In this document: positions 19,643-29,054 of the stretch, in pieces | How the letters are laid out: the number at the start of each line of letters is the position of its first letter | Position numbering within the stretch: the first letter of the stretch is position 1 | From: Lentibacillus saliphilus | GTDB lineage: Bacteria > Bacillota > Bacilli > Bacillales > Amphibacillaceae | Assembly: GCF_019093865.1 (NCBI RefSeq) | Contig: NZ_JABJXD010000003.1 | Coordinates: forward strand, 124,001 to 188,000 | Reading direction: 5' to 3' | DNA length: 64,000 nt | Notes under the pieces: generated by a model | What the model was told of the DNA's origin: nothing | Databases searched by the model: none | Seen by the model: the letters and a program-made list of their open reading frames with translations, nothing else | Translations under genes and position numbers: made by a program

Positions 19643-19780
19643 ATGAACAGGTTATCAGATGAGCTCCTGATAGAATCCTACTATAAAGCTCAAGAATTAA
19701 ATTTAAGCCCTGATTTTGTTGCACTTATTGAAAAAGAAATTGAAAAAAGACGTTTAAGTCTACCTATAAACCATACATGA
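19643..19780 (+). CDS. sda: Sporulation checkpoint inhibitor Sda
   Basis: A 45-residue protein beginning [20 protein letters not shown], which closely matches B. subtilis Sda (46 residues, [16 protein letters not shown]...). Sda blocks the histidine kinase KinA and so delays entry into sporulation when replication is disturbed. It would form the known antiparallel helical hairpin. GGGAGGG precedes the ATG. The location next to yqeG and the upstream DnaA boxes fit, and a strong terminator follows, so it is monocistronic. Confidence 0.95.
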   Translation: MNRLSDELLIESYYKAQELNLSPDFVALIEKEIEKRRLSLPINHT

Positions 19781-19794
19781 ACGTCAACAATACG

Positions 19795-19832
19795 CCTGTC
19801 TCTTCACAGAAAGAGACAGGTTTTTATTTTTT
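19795..19832 (+). terminator. Terminator of sda
   Basis: CCTGTCTCTT pairs with AAGAGACAGG around a 6-base loop, followed by TTTTTATTTTTT. Confidence 0.95.
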
Positions 19833-19999
19833 AGAAGTCAATTTTATGTTAAGCTATTTGTTGAAAACTTTTTTGGATGTTCGTCGTATAATACAGTATG
19901 ATATACATATGCCATTCATGTACATCCATAGATTGTACCATTATGATGCCCTAAATAATGGGCTTACAATACGAGGATATGAGGAGGAAAACCTATCAA

Positions 20000-22339
20000 A
20001 TGATCATCGCAATTCTTGCCCCGTTGCTTGTTGCTTGTTTTATTCCATTATTAAGCAAGATTAAGCATCGGGTTCATACTGGATTTTTTGTTTTACTTGT
20101 CCCATTATCAATCTTTACTTATTTTGTCACATTTGTCGGTCGTGATTTTTCAACACAACTCCAGGTGACTAAATGGATCCCTTCCTTAGATATTAACTTT
20201 TCTCTATATCTTGACGGACTCAGCCTTCTATTTGTCTTATTAATAACAGGAATTGGATCACTCGTTGTTCTATATTCCATCTATTATTTAGATCGATCAG
20301 AACGCTTGGATCAATTTTATGTGTATTTATTAATGTTTATGACGGCAATGCTCGGTGTTGTCTTATCAGATAACATTTTTGTCTTATACACATTTTGGGA
20401 ACTCACATCTATCTCATCCTTTTTATTAATCGGATATTGGCACTATAAAGAACGATCACGTTATGGCGCACTCAAATCCATGCTAATCACTGTTTTCGGC
20501 GGTCTGAGCATGTTTGGTGGTTTTGTGTTGTTATATGTTGTAACAGGCACAACAAGTATTCAAGACATGATTGCACATCCGGAGATCGTTTGGAATAGCG
20601 CTTATTTGCCTTTAATTTTGGCTTTTATTTTATTAGGGGCGTTTACAAAATCAGCTCAGTTTCCTTTTCATATTTGGCTACCAGATGCAATGGAAGCACC
20701 AACTCCAGTCAGTGCTTATCTACACTCGGCAACAATGGTTAAAGCGGGCCTCTTTTTAATTGCACGTTTCTCACCACTTTTATCAGCCTCAGAGTGGTTT
20801 TACATTGTCGTAACATCGGTCGGTGTCATTACATTATGCTGGGGTTCATACATGGCTGTCCGTCAAACGGATTTAAAGGCGATACTCGCTTTTTCAACCA
20901 TCAGTCAACTCGGTATGATTATGGCAATGTTTGGCTTTGGTACAAAAATCGCGATTTTCGCTGCTGTATTTCATATTTTAAACCACGCTACGTTTAAAGG
21001 TAGCTTGTTCATGATCGCTGGAATTATAGATCATGAAACGGGTACACGCGATATCCGCAAGCTAGGCGGACTGGCAACCATTATGCCTATTGCTGCCACA
21101 TTAACTGTGCTAGGAACGTTTTCAATGGCTGGCATACCTCTACCTTTCTTAAATGGATTTTACAGTAAGGAATTATTCATTGATTCTGCTCTTCATCTTG
21201 AAGGTGGAATGTCAACAATCGCTAGTATGCTGACAGCAGCCATTCCTTATTTAGTTGTATTTGGTAGTATCTTTACATTTGTGTATTCGATGTACTTCTT
21301 ATTTGGTATATTCACAGGCAAGCACAAAGCTGATCAACTTCCTAAGCCAGCACATGAAGCACCGTTCGGTATGCTATTACCACCGATCATTTTAATTACA
21401 GGTGTTGTGGTGATTGGTCTGTTCCCTAATCTCGTTAATGGAACATTGTTGAATCATGCACAATCAGCTGTTGGCAATACATTATATGATGTTGAAAAAA
21501 TTAAATTCTGGCACGGCTGGGATGCACCTGCCTTCCAAGTAACGTTACTTATTATTTCTGTGGGAATTGCCTTATATCTCACCCGCAAGAAATGGCAGCA
21601 TATTTATAACGCCCTGCCAGGATCATTCAGTTTTAACCGGGTATATGATGCTTTAATCAAGCAATTGGACCGCACGAGTGAAAAAATAACAAATGCATAT
21701 ATGACCGGATCTTTAAGGCTATATATGACCATTATCATTGCAGCTATTATCGTCGTAACAACAACCGTTATGATGGTAACAGATGGCTTTGTTGTTAAAT
21801 TTGATAATCTCGCTGATGTATCTGTACTAGAGCTGGTCGTTGCAGGCGTTATGGTTGTTGCTGCTGTATGGACCATCTTTACCAATCATAAGCTAGCTGC
21901 CATTTTAATTACTGGCGTAGTTGGTTACGGGGTTGCTATTTTATTCATTCTATATCGGGCTCCCGACTTGGCATTAACACAGCTCGTCATTGAAACCGTA
22001 TCTGTTGCCTTGTTCTTGCTCGCCTTCTATCATTTACCACAGCTACAAAAACGTGATGATTCAACAGGTAGCAAAATTGTCAATGCAACAATATCTATTG
22101 GTTTTGGTGCGCTCGTCGCCATGATTGGTATTGCTGCACATAGCAGTAGTGGATTTGCACCAATCTCTGACTATTTTATTAAGACGTCCCATACACTCGG
22201 TGGCGGTGATAATATCGTTAACGTCATTTTAGTTGATATGCGTGGACTTGATACACTCTTTGAAATTACAGTACTCGGGATTGCTGCATTAGCGATCTAT
22301 AGCTTAATTAAACTCCGAAACGATAAGGAGGCTGAATAA
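20000..22339 (+). CDS. mrpA: Na+/H+ antiporter Mrp subunit A
   Basis: MrpA is the largest subunit of the multi-subunit Mrp sodium/proton antiporter, related to NuoL of complex I. The 779-residue product has the proton-translocating antiporter core (FWELTSISSFLLIGYW; LPDAMEAPTPVSAYLHSATMVKAG; LNHATFKGSLFMIAGIIDHETGTRD) and a C-terminal MbhD/DUF4040-like region (FILYRAPDLALTQLVIE) ending VDMRGLDTLFEITVLG. The ATG behind GAGGAGG is chosen; two upstream in-frame starts are possible. It heads a plus-strand operon, but the next gene is mrpC: mrpB is missing. Confidence 0.94.
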   Translation: MIIAILAPLLVACFIPLLSKIKHRVHTGFFVLLVPLSIFTYFVTFVGRDFSTQLQVTKWIPSLDINFSLYLDGLSLLFVLLITGIGSLVVLYSIYYLDRSERLDQFYVYLLMFMTAMLGVVLSDNIFVLYTFWELTSISSFLLIGYWHYKERSRYGALKSMLITVFGGLSMFGGFVLLYVVTGTTSIQDMIAHPEIVWNSAYLPLILAFILLGAFTKSAQFPFHIWLPDAMEAPTPVSAYLHSATMVKAGLFLIARFSPLLSASEWFYIVVTSVGVITLCWGSYMAVRQTDLKAILAFSTISQLGMIMAMFGFGTKIAIFAAVFHILNHATFKGSLFMIAGIIDHETGTRDIRKLGGLATIMPIAATLTVLGTFSMAGIPLPFLNGFYSKELFIDSALHLEGGMSTIASMLTAAIPYLVVFGSIFTFVYSMYFLFGIFTGKHKADQLPKPAHEAPFGMLLPPIILITGVVVIGLFPNLVNGTLLNHAQSAVGNTLYDVEKIKFWHGWDAPAFQVTLLIISVGIALYLTRKKWQHIYNALPGSFSFNRVYDALIKQLDRTSEKITNAYMTGSLRLYMTIIIAAIIVVTTTVMMVTDGFVVKFDNLADVSVLELVVAGVMVVAAVWTIFTNHKLAAILITGVVGYGVAILFILYRAPDLALTQLVIETVSVALFLLAFYHLPQLQKRDDSTGSKIVNATISIGFGALVAMIGIAAHSSSGFAPISDYFIKTSHTLGGGDNIVNVILVDMRGLDTLFEITVLGIAALAIYSLIKLRNDKEAE

Positions 22340-22340
22340 C

Positions 22341-22679
22341 ATGGAGATTATTATATCAATATTAGCCGGAATCCTCGTTGCAACCGGGGTATACAATCTA
22401 CTGCAAAAGCAGCTTCTACGTATCGTTATCGGTACAGTTTTATTGTCACATGGCGCACATTTATTCATTTTAACAATGGGTAAGCTAAAACGGGGGCAAC
22501 CACCTATTCTTGAAGAGGGGATTGTTCAATATACAGACCCACTACCCCAAGCGCTCATCTTGACATCCATTGTTATTAGCTTTGGCATTACGAGCCTTCT
22601 ACTTGTTTTGGCTTATCGCACTGCTAATGAAAATGAAACAGACAACATGGAACAATTAAGGGGAAAAACAAATGAGTAA
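22341..22679 (+). CDS. mrpC: Na+/H+ antiporter Mrp subunit C
   Basis: MrpC is homologous to NuoK. The 112-residue protein has three transmembrane helices and the family motifs GVYNLLQKQLLRIVIG, SHGAHLFIL, and DPLPQALILTSIVISFG. It starts one base after the mrpA stop codon, with an AAGGAG site inside the end of mrpA, and overlaps mrpD by 8 bases. Its place directly after mrpA is unusual because mrpB normally intervenes. Confidence 0.94.
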   Translation: MEIIISILAGILVATGVYNLLQKQLLRIVIGTVLLSHGAHLFILTMGKLKRGQPPILEEGIVQYTDPLPQALILTSIVISFGITSLLLVLAYRTANENETDNMEQLRGKTNE

Positions 22680-24153
22680 TTTAGCTGTACTACCAATCAT
22701 CATTCCACTCTTATCGGGGATAATCGTTGCTTTTTTTGCCAAAAACGTCAAAGTATCACGTGTCTTGGCTGCTCTTTTTACGATCATAAATGCACTCGTA
22801 GCTGTGTATTTAACATCCGTTGTATTTACTGATGGAACAGTAATATTAGAGACAGGTGACTGGGTAGCACCATTTGGCATTGTGCTTGTTGCAGACCCAC
22901 TCGCTGCCGTACTTGTAATGACAACGAACATCATTGCACTCGCCAGTGTGTTTTATGCCCCTTTTGCTCTGACTGTTAAAAAGGAACAACATTATTTTTA
23001 TGCGTTTTATTTCTTTTTAATATCAGGTGTTAGCGGCGCTTTTCTTACAGGAGACTTGTTTAATCTGTTCGTATTCTTTGAAGTGTTACTGATGGCTTCT
23101 TATGCGTTAATTGTGCTCGGTGGAGAAAAGGTTCAACTGCGTGAATCAATTAAGTATGTGTTAATCAATTTATTTTCGTCCATTTTATTTGTAACAGCGA
23201 TCGCCTTTTTATATGGTGTCGTCGGTACAGTAAACATGGCTCAGATTGCTGAACGTGTACAAGAGGTTGAACAAACTGGGATTCTCACGACAATTGGGAT
23301 TTTGCTGTTTTTTGTGTTTGCTACAAAAGCCGCGCTTTTTCCGTTGTTTTACTGGCTGCCTAAATCATACATTGTTCCGAACCCAGTCGTCTCGGCCTTG
23401 TTCGGTGCACTGCTCACTAAGGTTGGGATTTATTCGATTTTACGGGTGTTTTCATTAATATTCGTCTATAAAATCTCATTAACCCACGAGATTTTTATTT
23501 GGATCGCTGCTTTATCAATGATCTTTGGTGTTATTGGAGCACTATCAACGAACAATGTGAAGCTTATAATTGCCTATAATATCATTCCAGCTATCGGCTT
23601 TATCATGATGGGAATTGGTATGTTTAATGAACCTGCATTAAGCGGATCTATTTACTACCTCATCCACGATATGCTTATCAAAACCGCTTTGTTCTTTATT
23701 GTTGGGGCAATCGTTTATGTCGCTGGGACTTCAGATTTAAAGAAGATGGGTGGCTTAATTCACCATTATCCCGTGCTCGGCTGGTTGTTATTCGTTTCGG
23801 CCTTCGTGCTTGCAGGTATTCCACCTTTCAGTGGTTTCATAGGCAAATTATTGTTGCTTGAAGGCGCACTTGAAAACGATAAAATAATCATCGTTATTAT
23901 CGCGCTCTTAACGAGCCTGTTAATTTTATATTCAATCATTAAAATATTTGTAAACGGATTTTGGGGAGAACAACGCCATATTGAGCCCACCGAGAAAAAG
24001 CCATTAGCAGGCTTTCTCGTTCCGGTCGCATTTTTACTCTCCTTTTCTATTTTACTCGGTGTCGGCGCGGAATATATTTATCCATCGATTGAATCGATAT
24101 CAACATATCTGCTAAATCCTGAGTTATATATTGATTCTGTATTAAAGGAGTAG
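22672..24153 (+). CDS. mrpD: Na+/H+ antiporter Mrp subunit D
   Basis: MrpD is the second antiporter-like subunit, related to NuoM/NuoN. The 493-residue protein shows GDLFNLFVFFEVLLMASYALIVLGG, LFATKAALFPLFYWLPKSY-type residues, YLIHDMLIKTALFFIVG and AGIPPFSGFIGKLLLLEGAL. About 14 transmembrane helices are expected. Coupled to mrpC by an 8-base overlap and followed closely by mrpE. Confidence 0.95.
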   Translation: MSNLAVLPIIIPLLSGIIVAFFAKNVKVSRVLAALFTIINALVAVYLTSVVFTDGTVILETGDWVAPFGIVLVADPLAAVLVMTTNIIALASVFYAPFALTVKKEQHYFYAFYFFLISGVSGAFLTGDLFNLFVFFEVLLMASYALIVLGGEKVQLRESIKYVLINLFSSILFVTAIAFLYGVVGTVNMAQIAERVQEVEQTGILTTIGILLFFVFATKAALFPLFYWLPKSYIVPNPVVSALFGALLTKVGIYSILRVFSLIFVYKISLTHEIFIWIAALSMIFGVIGALSTNNVKLIIAYNIIPAIGFIMMGIGMFNEPALSGSIYYLIHDMLIKTALFFIVGAIVYVAGTSDLKKMGGLIHHYPVLGWLLFVSAFVLAGIPPFSGFIGKLLLLEGALENDKIIIVIIALLTSLLILYSIIKIFVNGFWGEQRHIEPTEKKPLAGFLVPVAFLLSFSILLGVGAEYIYPSIESISTYLLNPELYIDSVLKE

Positions 24154-24159
24154 AAAAAA

Positions 24160-24636
24160 ATGGCCTTTCAAATCGTCATTAACCTAATCATCGCATGTAT
24201 GTGGATGTTTTTAAATGAATCATATACATTTGCCAGTTTTGTAGCAGGGTATTTGTGGGGCATTTTGCTCTTATTCCTACTCAACCGCTTTATTCCGGAT
24301 ACGTTTTATTTAAGACGTGTCGGCAAGGTAATCAAGCTCATATTTCTCTTTATCAGAGAGCTTGTGTTATCTAACATTGAGATCGTTAAGCTCGTTTACA
24401 AGCGACAACCTCAATTTGAACCAGGTATCTTTATGCTACCTCTGGATCTCAAAAGCAACTGGGAAATTACCCTATTGGCAAATTTAATTACGTTAACACC
24501 CGGAACACTATCAGTTGCCATTGCTCATGATAATTCGCACATATTTATTCATGCAATGCACATCGACGATATCGATGAATCCATCCGGTCTATTAAGGAT
24601 ACATTTGAAAAAGCAATAATGGAGGTGACACGATGA
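24160..24636 (+). CDS. mrpE: Na+/H+ antiporter Mrp subunit E
   Basis: The 158-residue MrpE has two or three N-terminal hydrophobic segments and the conserved C-terminal part IFMLPLDLKSNWEITLLANLITLTPGTLSV. It is a small subunit of the Mrp complex without a catalytic role assigned. It overlaps mrpF by 4 bases. Confidence 0.93.
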   Translation: MAFQIVINLIIACMWMFLNESYTFASFVAGYLWGILLLFLLNRFIPDTFYLRRVGKVIKLIFLFIRELVLSNIEIVKLVYKRQPQFEPGIFMLPLDLKSNWEITLLANLITLTPGTLSVAIAHDNSHIFIHAMHIDDIDESIRSIKDTFEKAIMEVTR

Positions 24637-24944
24637 CTGATGCATTAGCCATATCCGAGCGGATTCTTGATATATCTATATTGATAAGCATCGTTGGAAT
24701 CTCTTTATCACTCATCTTACTCGTGTATCGCATCATTAAGGGACCGACAAATCCAGATCGTGCAGTTGCACTTGATGCAATAGGCGTTAATTTAATGGGC
24801 GTTGTTGCTCTCGTTGCCATCGTCCTCATTTCATCAAAGCTTAATGACGTCGTCCTACTCATTGGCATCTTGTCATTTCTAGGGACACTAGCCGTCGCAA
24901 AATATTTGGAAGCAGGTGTGATCATTGATAGAGACAGGGATTGA
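24633..24944 (+). CDS. mrpF: Na+/H+ antiporter Mrp subunit F
   Basis: A 103-residue protein with three transmembrane helices and the MrpF signature IKGPTNPDRAVALDAIGVN. GGAGGTGA precedes the start inside mrpE. The 3' end overlaps mrpG by 20 bases. Confidence 0.94.
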   Translation: MTDALAISERILDISILISIVGISLSLILLVYRIIKGPTNPDRAVALDAIGVNLMGVVALVAIVLISSKLNDVVLLIGILSFLGTLAVAKYLEAGVIIDRDRD

Positions 24945-25299
24945 TATTACACTCAACATAAGCGTCAGCCTGTTTATCCTAATTGGAACGTTCTTTGTAT
25001 TATCGAGTTCGCTCGGAATTGCCAGATTTCCTGATATATATACACGCTTACATGCTGCAACAAAAGCATCAACGCTTGGCATTTCTAGTATGTTAATTGG
25101 GACATTTTTATTTCTTTACGCTGAGCATGACATTGTAAGTGGCAAATTGTTGTTAGCCATCGTATTCATTTTGTTAACGGCGCCAGTATCAGGTCATATG
25201 ATATCAAGAGCGGCACATAAAAGTGGTGTTAAGCCTGTTACAGCCAATCGTAGCGACGCATATGAAGACGCATTGCAAAAGCATAGAAAGAATTCTTAA
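24925..25299 (+). CDS. mrpG: Na+/H+ antiporter Mrp subunit G
   Basis: A 124-residue last subunit with three transmembrane helices and the family motif LGIARFPDIYTRLHAATKASTLG, then TAPVSGHMISRAAH. Translation starts at TTG with AGGTG upstream, inside mrpF. It closes the six-gene mrpACDEFG operon, which ends in a strong terminator. Confidence 0.93.
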   Translation: MIETGIDITLNISVSLFILIGTFFVLSSSLGIARFPDIYTRLHAATKASTLGISSMLIGTFLFLYAEHDIVSGKLLLAIVFILLTAPVSGHMISRAAHKSGVKPVTANRSDAYEDALQKHRKNS

Positions 25300-25372
25300 A
25301 AAGACCGTCATATCGTGTAACAGGTCTATATAAAACACATGTCTAAAAGACAATATCCATTCAGAGGATACT

Positions 25373-25432
25373 AAAAATCCGAATCGATTTATATTATGGC
25401 TCAACCATAATATGTAATTGTTCGGATTTTTT
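25373..25432 (+). terminator. Terminator of the mrp operon
   Basis: AAAAATCCGAA pairs with TTCGGATTTTT; an inner stem TATTATGG/CCATAATA tops the hairpin; a T-run follows. Confidence 0.88.
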
Positions 25433-25554
25433 CTTTGCACGTATCGTCTACGCCTCTCTTTTTTATTCTAATTGGACGGACAGGCACAAACCATCTTCTA
25501 GCTTCATACACTTAAGGTATAGGCAAAAGCCCAGTCACTTTAGGAGGTGGTCCT

Positions 25555-26268
25555 TTGTCCGGAATATTGAGTGTTCTGGCCATGATCATTAAAGAAACGA
25601 TGTTTTTCGTATCATACGTCAAAAATCATGTTTTCCCACAGCCACTCTCTTCAGAAGAAGAAGCAGCATACATTAAAAAAATGGAGAATGGCGACAGAGA
25701 TGCACGCAATAAATTAATAGAACACAATTTAAGGCTTGTCGCACATATCGTAAAAAAATTTGACAATACGGGCGAAGACAATGAAGATCTCATTTCAATC
25801 GGGACGATCGGGCTCATTAAAGGCATTGAGAGCTATTCTCCAGGTAAAGGCACCAAATTGGCCACATACGCTGCCCGGTGTATTGAAAATGAAATTCTCA
25901 TGCATTTACGTGCATTAAAAAAGGTCAAAAAAGATGTGTCGTTACATGATCCGATCGGTGAAGATAAGGAAGGAAATGAAATAAGTCTACTTGATATTTT
26001 AGAAGCTGATAACAAAGACGTCATTGAATACATTGAGTTAAATATGGAAATTGAAAAGATGCAGGATTACTTATCTATTCTAGACAGTCGTGAAAAGGAG
26101 GTTATTGTGTATCGTTATGGCCTCAATGATCATAATGAAATGACACAAAAGGAAATCGCTAAAAAGCTAGATATCTCGAGGAGCTATGTATCGAGGATTG
26201 AGAAAAGAGCATTAATGAAGGTGTTCCATGAATACTTCCGAAACGAACGACGTAAAAAAAGTGAATGA
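25555..26268 (+). CDS. sigK: RNA polymerase sigma factor SigK (mother cell, late sporulation)
   Basis: SigK directs late mother-cell transcription for coat and cortex formation. The 237-residue product includes the hydrophobic pro-sequence (about residues 3-22) that is cleaved by SpoIVFB, region 2 ([52 protein letters not shown]) and region 4 with the helix-turn-helix [26 protein letters not shown]. The gene is continuous: there is no skin-type element splitting it. TTG start with an AGGAGGTGG site. A CATACACT sequence 43 bases before the start may be the -10 of a sigma-E promoter, without a clear -35. Confidence 0.96.
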   Translation: MSGILSVLAMIIKETMFFVSYVKNHVFPQPLSSEEEAAYIKKMENGDRDARNKLIEHNLRLVAHIVKKFDNTGEDNEDLISIGTIGLIKGIESYSPGKGTKLATYAARCIENEILMHLRALKKVKKDVSLHDPIGEDKEGNEISLLDILEADNKDVIEYIELNMEIEKMQDYLSILDSREKEVIVYRYGLNDHNEMTQKEIAKKLDISRSYVSRIEKRALMKVFHEYFRNERRKKSE

Positions 26269-26313
26269 CTGTCCACTGTGACTAAAATATATGGTTCGTG
26301 TCACAGTAGACAG
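26269..26313. terminator. Hairpin between convergent sigK and mtnN
   Basis: CTGTCCACTGTGAC and GTCACAGTAGACAG pair with one mismatch around a 17-base loop. There is no strong T-run on either side, so it is a weak terminator candidate for both genes. Confidence 0.55.
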
Positions 26314-26333
26314 CACATAAATTCTCTGAATAT

Positions 26334-27026
26334 CTATTTAAGACTTGGGATGACTTCAAATATTAACGATGAAGCATTTTCCGCTGCTTGACTTAAAAAG
26401 GCATCAAAGGAAACAGATGATTCTTTACCGGCAATATCCGATAAGGCACGTATGACGACAAACGGAACGTCATACTGATAACATACTTGAGCGATTGCCG
26501 CAGCTTCCATTTCTACAGCGGCTATATCAGGAAAACGTGCTTGTACAGCTTTGACACGTTCTGGATCTGACATAAATGAGTCACCTGTAGCGATAACCCC
26601 CTCTGTATACCTTATATTCAATGTTTTGGCGGCTCTCTCAGTTATAGCCGCCAACTCCTGGTTCCGCTCATACCGAGCTGGCATTTGCGGTACTTGCCCA
26701 TAGTCATAATTAAAGGCGGTTACGTCGACATCATGATGTAATACAGCTGTTGACACTACGATATCCCCGACTTCTAGATCTTGATTAACACCACCAGCTG
26801 ACCCTGTATTAATAACATAGCTCGGCTTGTAGCGTTCATGCATAATCGTCGTCGCCATGGCGGCATTGACCTTACCAATACCTGATTTTAATAGGACGAC
26901 TTCTTTTCCCTTCAACATACCATGTATAAATAAGCTGTTGGCAATTGTTTGTTCTTCTGTGTCGGACATTTCAGCTTTAATTAAAGCAATTTCTTCATCC
27001 ATTGCACCGATAATGCCAATCGTCAT
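26334..27026 (-). CDS. mtnN: 5'-methylthioadenosine/S-adenosylhomocysteine nucleosidase
   Basis: MtnN cleaves adenine from methylthioadenosine and S-adenosylhomocysteine in the methionine salvage and activated-methyl cycle. The 230-residue enzyme has IGIIGAMDEEI, KSGIGKVNAAM, INTGSAGGVN, VEMEAAAIAQVC and VIRALSDIA, all family signatures, including the catalytic Asp in the last motif. It follows yrrS by 21 bases and is the last gene of the minus-strand block here. Confidence 0.96.
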   Translation of the reverse strand: MTIGIIGAMDEEIALIKAEMSDTEEQTIANSLFIHGMLKGKEVVLLKSGIGKVNAAMATTIMHERYKPSYVINTGSAGGVNQDLEVGDIVVSTAVLHHDVDVTAFNYDYGQVPQMPARYERNQELAAITERAAKTLNIRYTEGVIATGDSFMSDPERVKAVQARFPDIAAVEMEAAAIAQVCYQYDVPFVVIRALSDIAGKESSVSFDAFLSQAAENASSLIFEVIPSLK

Positions 27027-27047
27027 AGTTAGATTCCTCCCTGATGT

Positions 27048-27728
27048 CTACTCTTCAAACCGCCATTTCTGATCATTTTCTTTTAATACGTCAACTTGAG
27101 TCGGCTGCCAACCTTCTTTGTCAATCCAGGATAAATAGACACGATACGTTTCGTCCTGGTTTTTATTTGAAACGGTCGCACGGACCTTCTGATCCCCGTT
27201 ACGTTCTAACCACCACGTCACCATATCTGTCTCACTTAAACCAGTCGCAACTCTTATAGCTTGCTCCATTTCAATTCGGTCTTGAGATCCCGCCTCATAT
27301 ACGACAGTATGAGGTCCTGTTTGCTCTGTACCGATCGGCGCCCAATTGTCCGTGAATGATTCAATGACAATGTCATCTTCGGATTCGAGCTGTTCTTTTT
27401 CTCCGTCATTTTGCGCCTCTTCAGGCGTTTCAGATTCACCGTTTTCATCATTTTCTTGACCAGGGGTGTCCGTATCAGCTTGTCCGTCTTCTGTTTCCTC
27501 GTCATGTGTCTCAGTCTCAAGATCACGATCTGACTCGGATTGTAATTGTGATCGCTCATCGCCAGGTGTCTCTTCATCAGCTTTGTCATCACGACCACCG
27601 AACACCATTAAAGCAATTAACAAAACGATTAAAATAGAGCCTATAACAAGAAAAATCGATATGCTCTTCGAATTCTTCCTTCTCTTTTCAAATTTATCCA
27701 TTCGAGAACGACCATCTAATCGATTCAT
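27048..27728 (-). CDS. yrrS: YrrS-like membrane protein with acidic linker (DUF1510)
   Basis: A 226-residue protein: basic N-terminus, one transmembrane helix (about residues 24-44), a long Glu/Asp/Gln-rich low-complexity linker (about 50-120), and a C-terminal globular domain (DNWAPIGTEQTG...VDVLKENDQKWRF) exposed outside the membrane. The position between greA and mtnN and the domain layout match B. subtilis YrrS. Function unknown. The ATG of MNRLDGRSR has GGGGAGGAAG upstream; eleven further in-frame codons are ignored. Confidence 0.85.
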   Translation of the reverse strand: MNRLDGRSRMDKFEKRRKNSKSISIFLVIGSILIVLLIALMVFGGRDDKADEETPGDERSQLQSESDRDLETETHDEETEDGQADTDTPGQENDENGESETPEEAQNDGEKEQLESEDDIVIESFTDNWAPIGTEQTGPHTVVYEAGSQDRIEMEQAIRVATGLSETDMVTWWLERNGDQKVRATVSNKNQDETYRVYLSWIDKEGWQPTQVDVLKENDQKWRFEE

Positions 27729-27768
27729 ACGCTTCCTCCCCAGACCGTTGTTTAATGGCATAGACCGG

Positions 27769-27804
27769 AAAGCGGACGAATGCCAGAATGGCTGCGTCCG
27801 CTTT
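27769..27804 (-). terminator. Hairpin after greA
   Basis: AAAGCGGACG pairs with CGTCCGCTTT around a 16-base loop that itself contains GCCA/TGGC. No strong T-run follows, so termination may be partial. Confidence 0.6.
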
Positions 27805-27811
27805 AAAATTT

Positions 27812-28288
27812 CTACTCGACGTTTATAATCTTAACTTGGATGTCACCGCCTGGTGTTGCAACAGCGACTTCACTTCCAATTTCATGACCCAAAAGACTTT
27901 TAGCCATCGGTGAATCATTTGAAATTTTCCCCTCAAATGGATCAGCTTCAGCACTACCAACGATCGTATATGTTTCTTCATCACCATCCGGTAATTCTTG
28001 GAATGTCACTGTTTTTCCTAAAGCGACCACACCAGAAACAGCCGTATCATTTTCAATAATAACTGCATGACGAATCATATTTTCCAACTGAGCAATTCTA
28101 GACTCTACAAATGCTTGTTCTTCTTTAGCTGAATCATACTCTGAATTCTCGGATAGATCACCAAAGTCACGCGCAACCTTTATGCGCTCTACAACTTCTT
28201 GTCTTTTTTCCGTCTTCATATAAAGAAGTTCTCGTTCTAGTTTCTCTTTCCCCTCGTCTGTCATGTAAAAGCTTTTTTCTGTAGCCAT
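27812..28288 (-). CDS. greA: Transcription elongation factor GreA
   Basis: GreA rescues backtracked RNA polymerase by stimulating transcript cleavage. The 158-residue protein has the N-terminal coiled coil with [24 protein letters not shown], whose acidic tip enters the polymerase, and the C-terminal FKBP-like domain ([16 protein letters not shown]). AAAGGAGTG precedes the start. It lies downstream of udk, as in B. subtilis. Confidence 0.97.
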   Translation of the reverse strand: MATEKSFYMTDEGKEKLERELLYMKTEKRQEVVERIKVARDFGDLSENSEYDSAKEEQAFVESRIAQLENMIRHAVIIENDTAVSGVVALGKTVTFQELPDGDEETYTIVGSAEADPFEGKISNDSPMAKSLLGHEIGSEVAVATPGGDIQVKIINVE

Positions 28289-28415
28289 AAAAACACTCCT
28301 TTTTTATCTCTCAAAACACGTTTCAGTCTTGTTTGCCCTTTTATGTGTAAATGTAAATGACTCACAAATACTATGGCAGATTTTAGCAACTTTTTCAATG
28401 CTAATTTTTTTCTTC

Positions 28416-29042
28416 TTATTTACTCGATAAAATTTGGGCAATTTTCGTTGCCATAATATCAATGGCCACATGGTTTTGGCCACCTTCTGGTATGATGATA
28501 TCAGCATAGCGCTTTGTCGGTTCAACAAATTGCAAATGACTTGGTCTAACATTATTGACATATTGATCAATGACCGAATCCAGCGTTCTACCACGCTCTT
28601 TAATATCTCTCAGAAGTCTGCGAATAATTCGTATGTCAGCATCTGTATCAACATACACCTTTATATCCATTAGATCTACTAAGCGTGGATCTTCTAAAAT
28701 CAAAATGCCTTCAACAATAATCACTTCTTTTGGCTCAACAGGTACAACCTTTTCTGAACGCGTGTGACGCTTATAATCATAAACGGGCTTCTCAATGCTT
28801 TCATTGTTCAGCAGCTTGTTCATATGATCAATTAAAAGGTCGTTATCAAAAGCAAGTGGATGGTCATAGTTCGTCTGTAATCTTTCCTCGTATGGTAAAT
28901 GACTTTGATCCTTGTAATAATAGTCTTGCTCAATGACCAAAATTGTCGTATCAGAAAAACGACGACAAATAGATTTCGTAACAGTTGTTTTACCGCTACC
29001 GCTTCCTCCAGCAACACCAATTACGACTGGTTTTTTTGACAT
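28416..29042 (-). CDS. udk: Uridine kinase
   Basis: Udk phosphorylates uridine and cytidine with GTP or ATP in pyrimidine salvage. The 208-residue enzyme carries the P-loop [32 protein letters not shown] and the [14 protein letters not shown] lid motif. Start with AAGGAG upstream. It lies directly downstream of trmR; the trhP1/trhP2 genes that lie between them in B. subtilis are absent. Confidence 0.97.
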   Translation of the reverse strand: MSKKPVVIGVAGGSGSGKTTVTKSICRRFSDTTILVIEQDYYYKDQSHLPYEERLQTNYDHPLAFDNDLLIDHMNKLLNNESIEKPVYDYKRHTRSEKVVPVEPKEVIIVEGILILEDPRLVDLMDIKVYVDTDADIRIIRRLLRDIKERGRTLDSVIDQYVNNVRPSHLQFVEPTKRYADIIIPEGGQNHVAIDIMATKIAQILSSK

Positions 29043-29054
29043 ATTGTTTGCTCC

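Noticed and set aside
19836-20064. Plus-strand frame of 95 codons overlapping the mrpA start
   Set aside because: It starts just upstream of the sda terminator and runs into mrpA out of frame; no family likeness.
27466-27828. Plus-strand frame rich in Ser and Cys
   Set aside because: It is the antisense of the acidic linker of yrrS; low-complexity Glu/Asp codons create such frames on the other strand.
28304-28594. 96-codon minus-strand frame overlapping the 3' end of udk
   Set aside because: It overlaps udk in another frame, is rich in Lys/Ser without a domain, and shows no clear ribosome-binding site.
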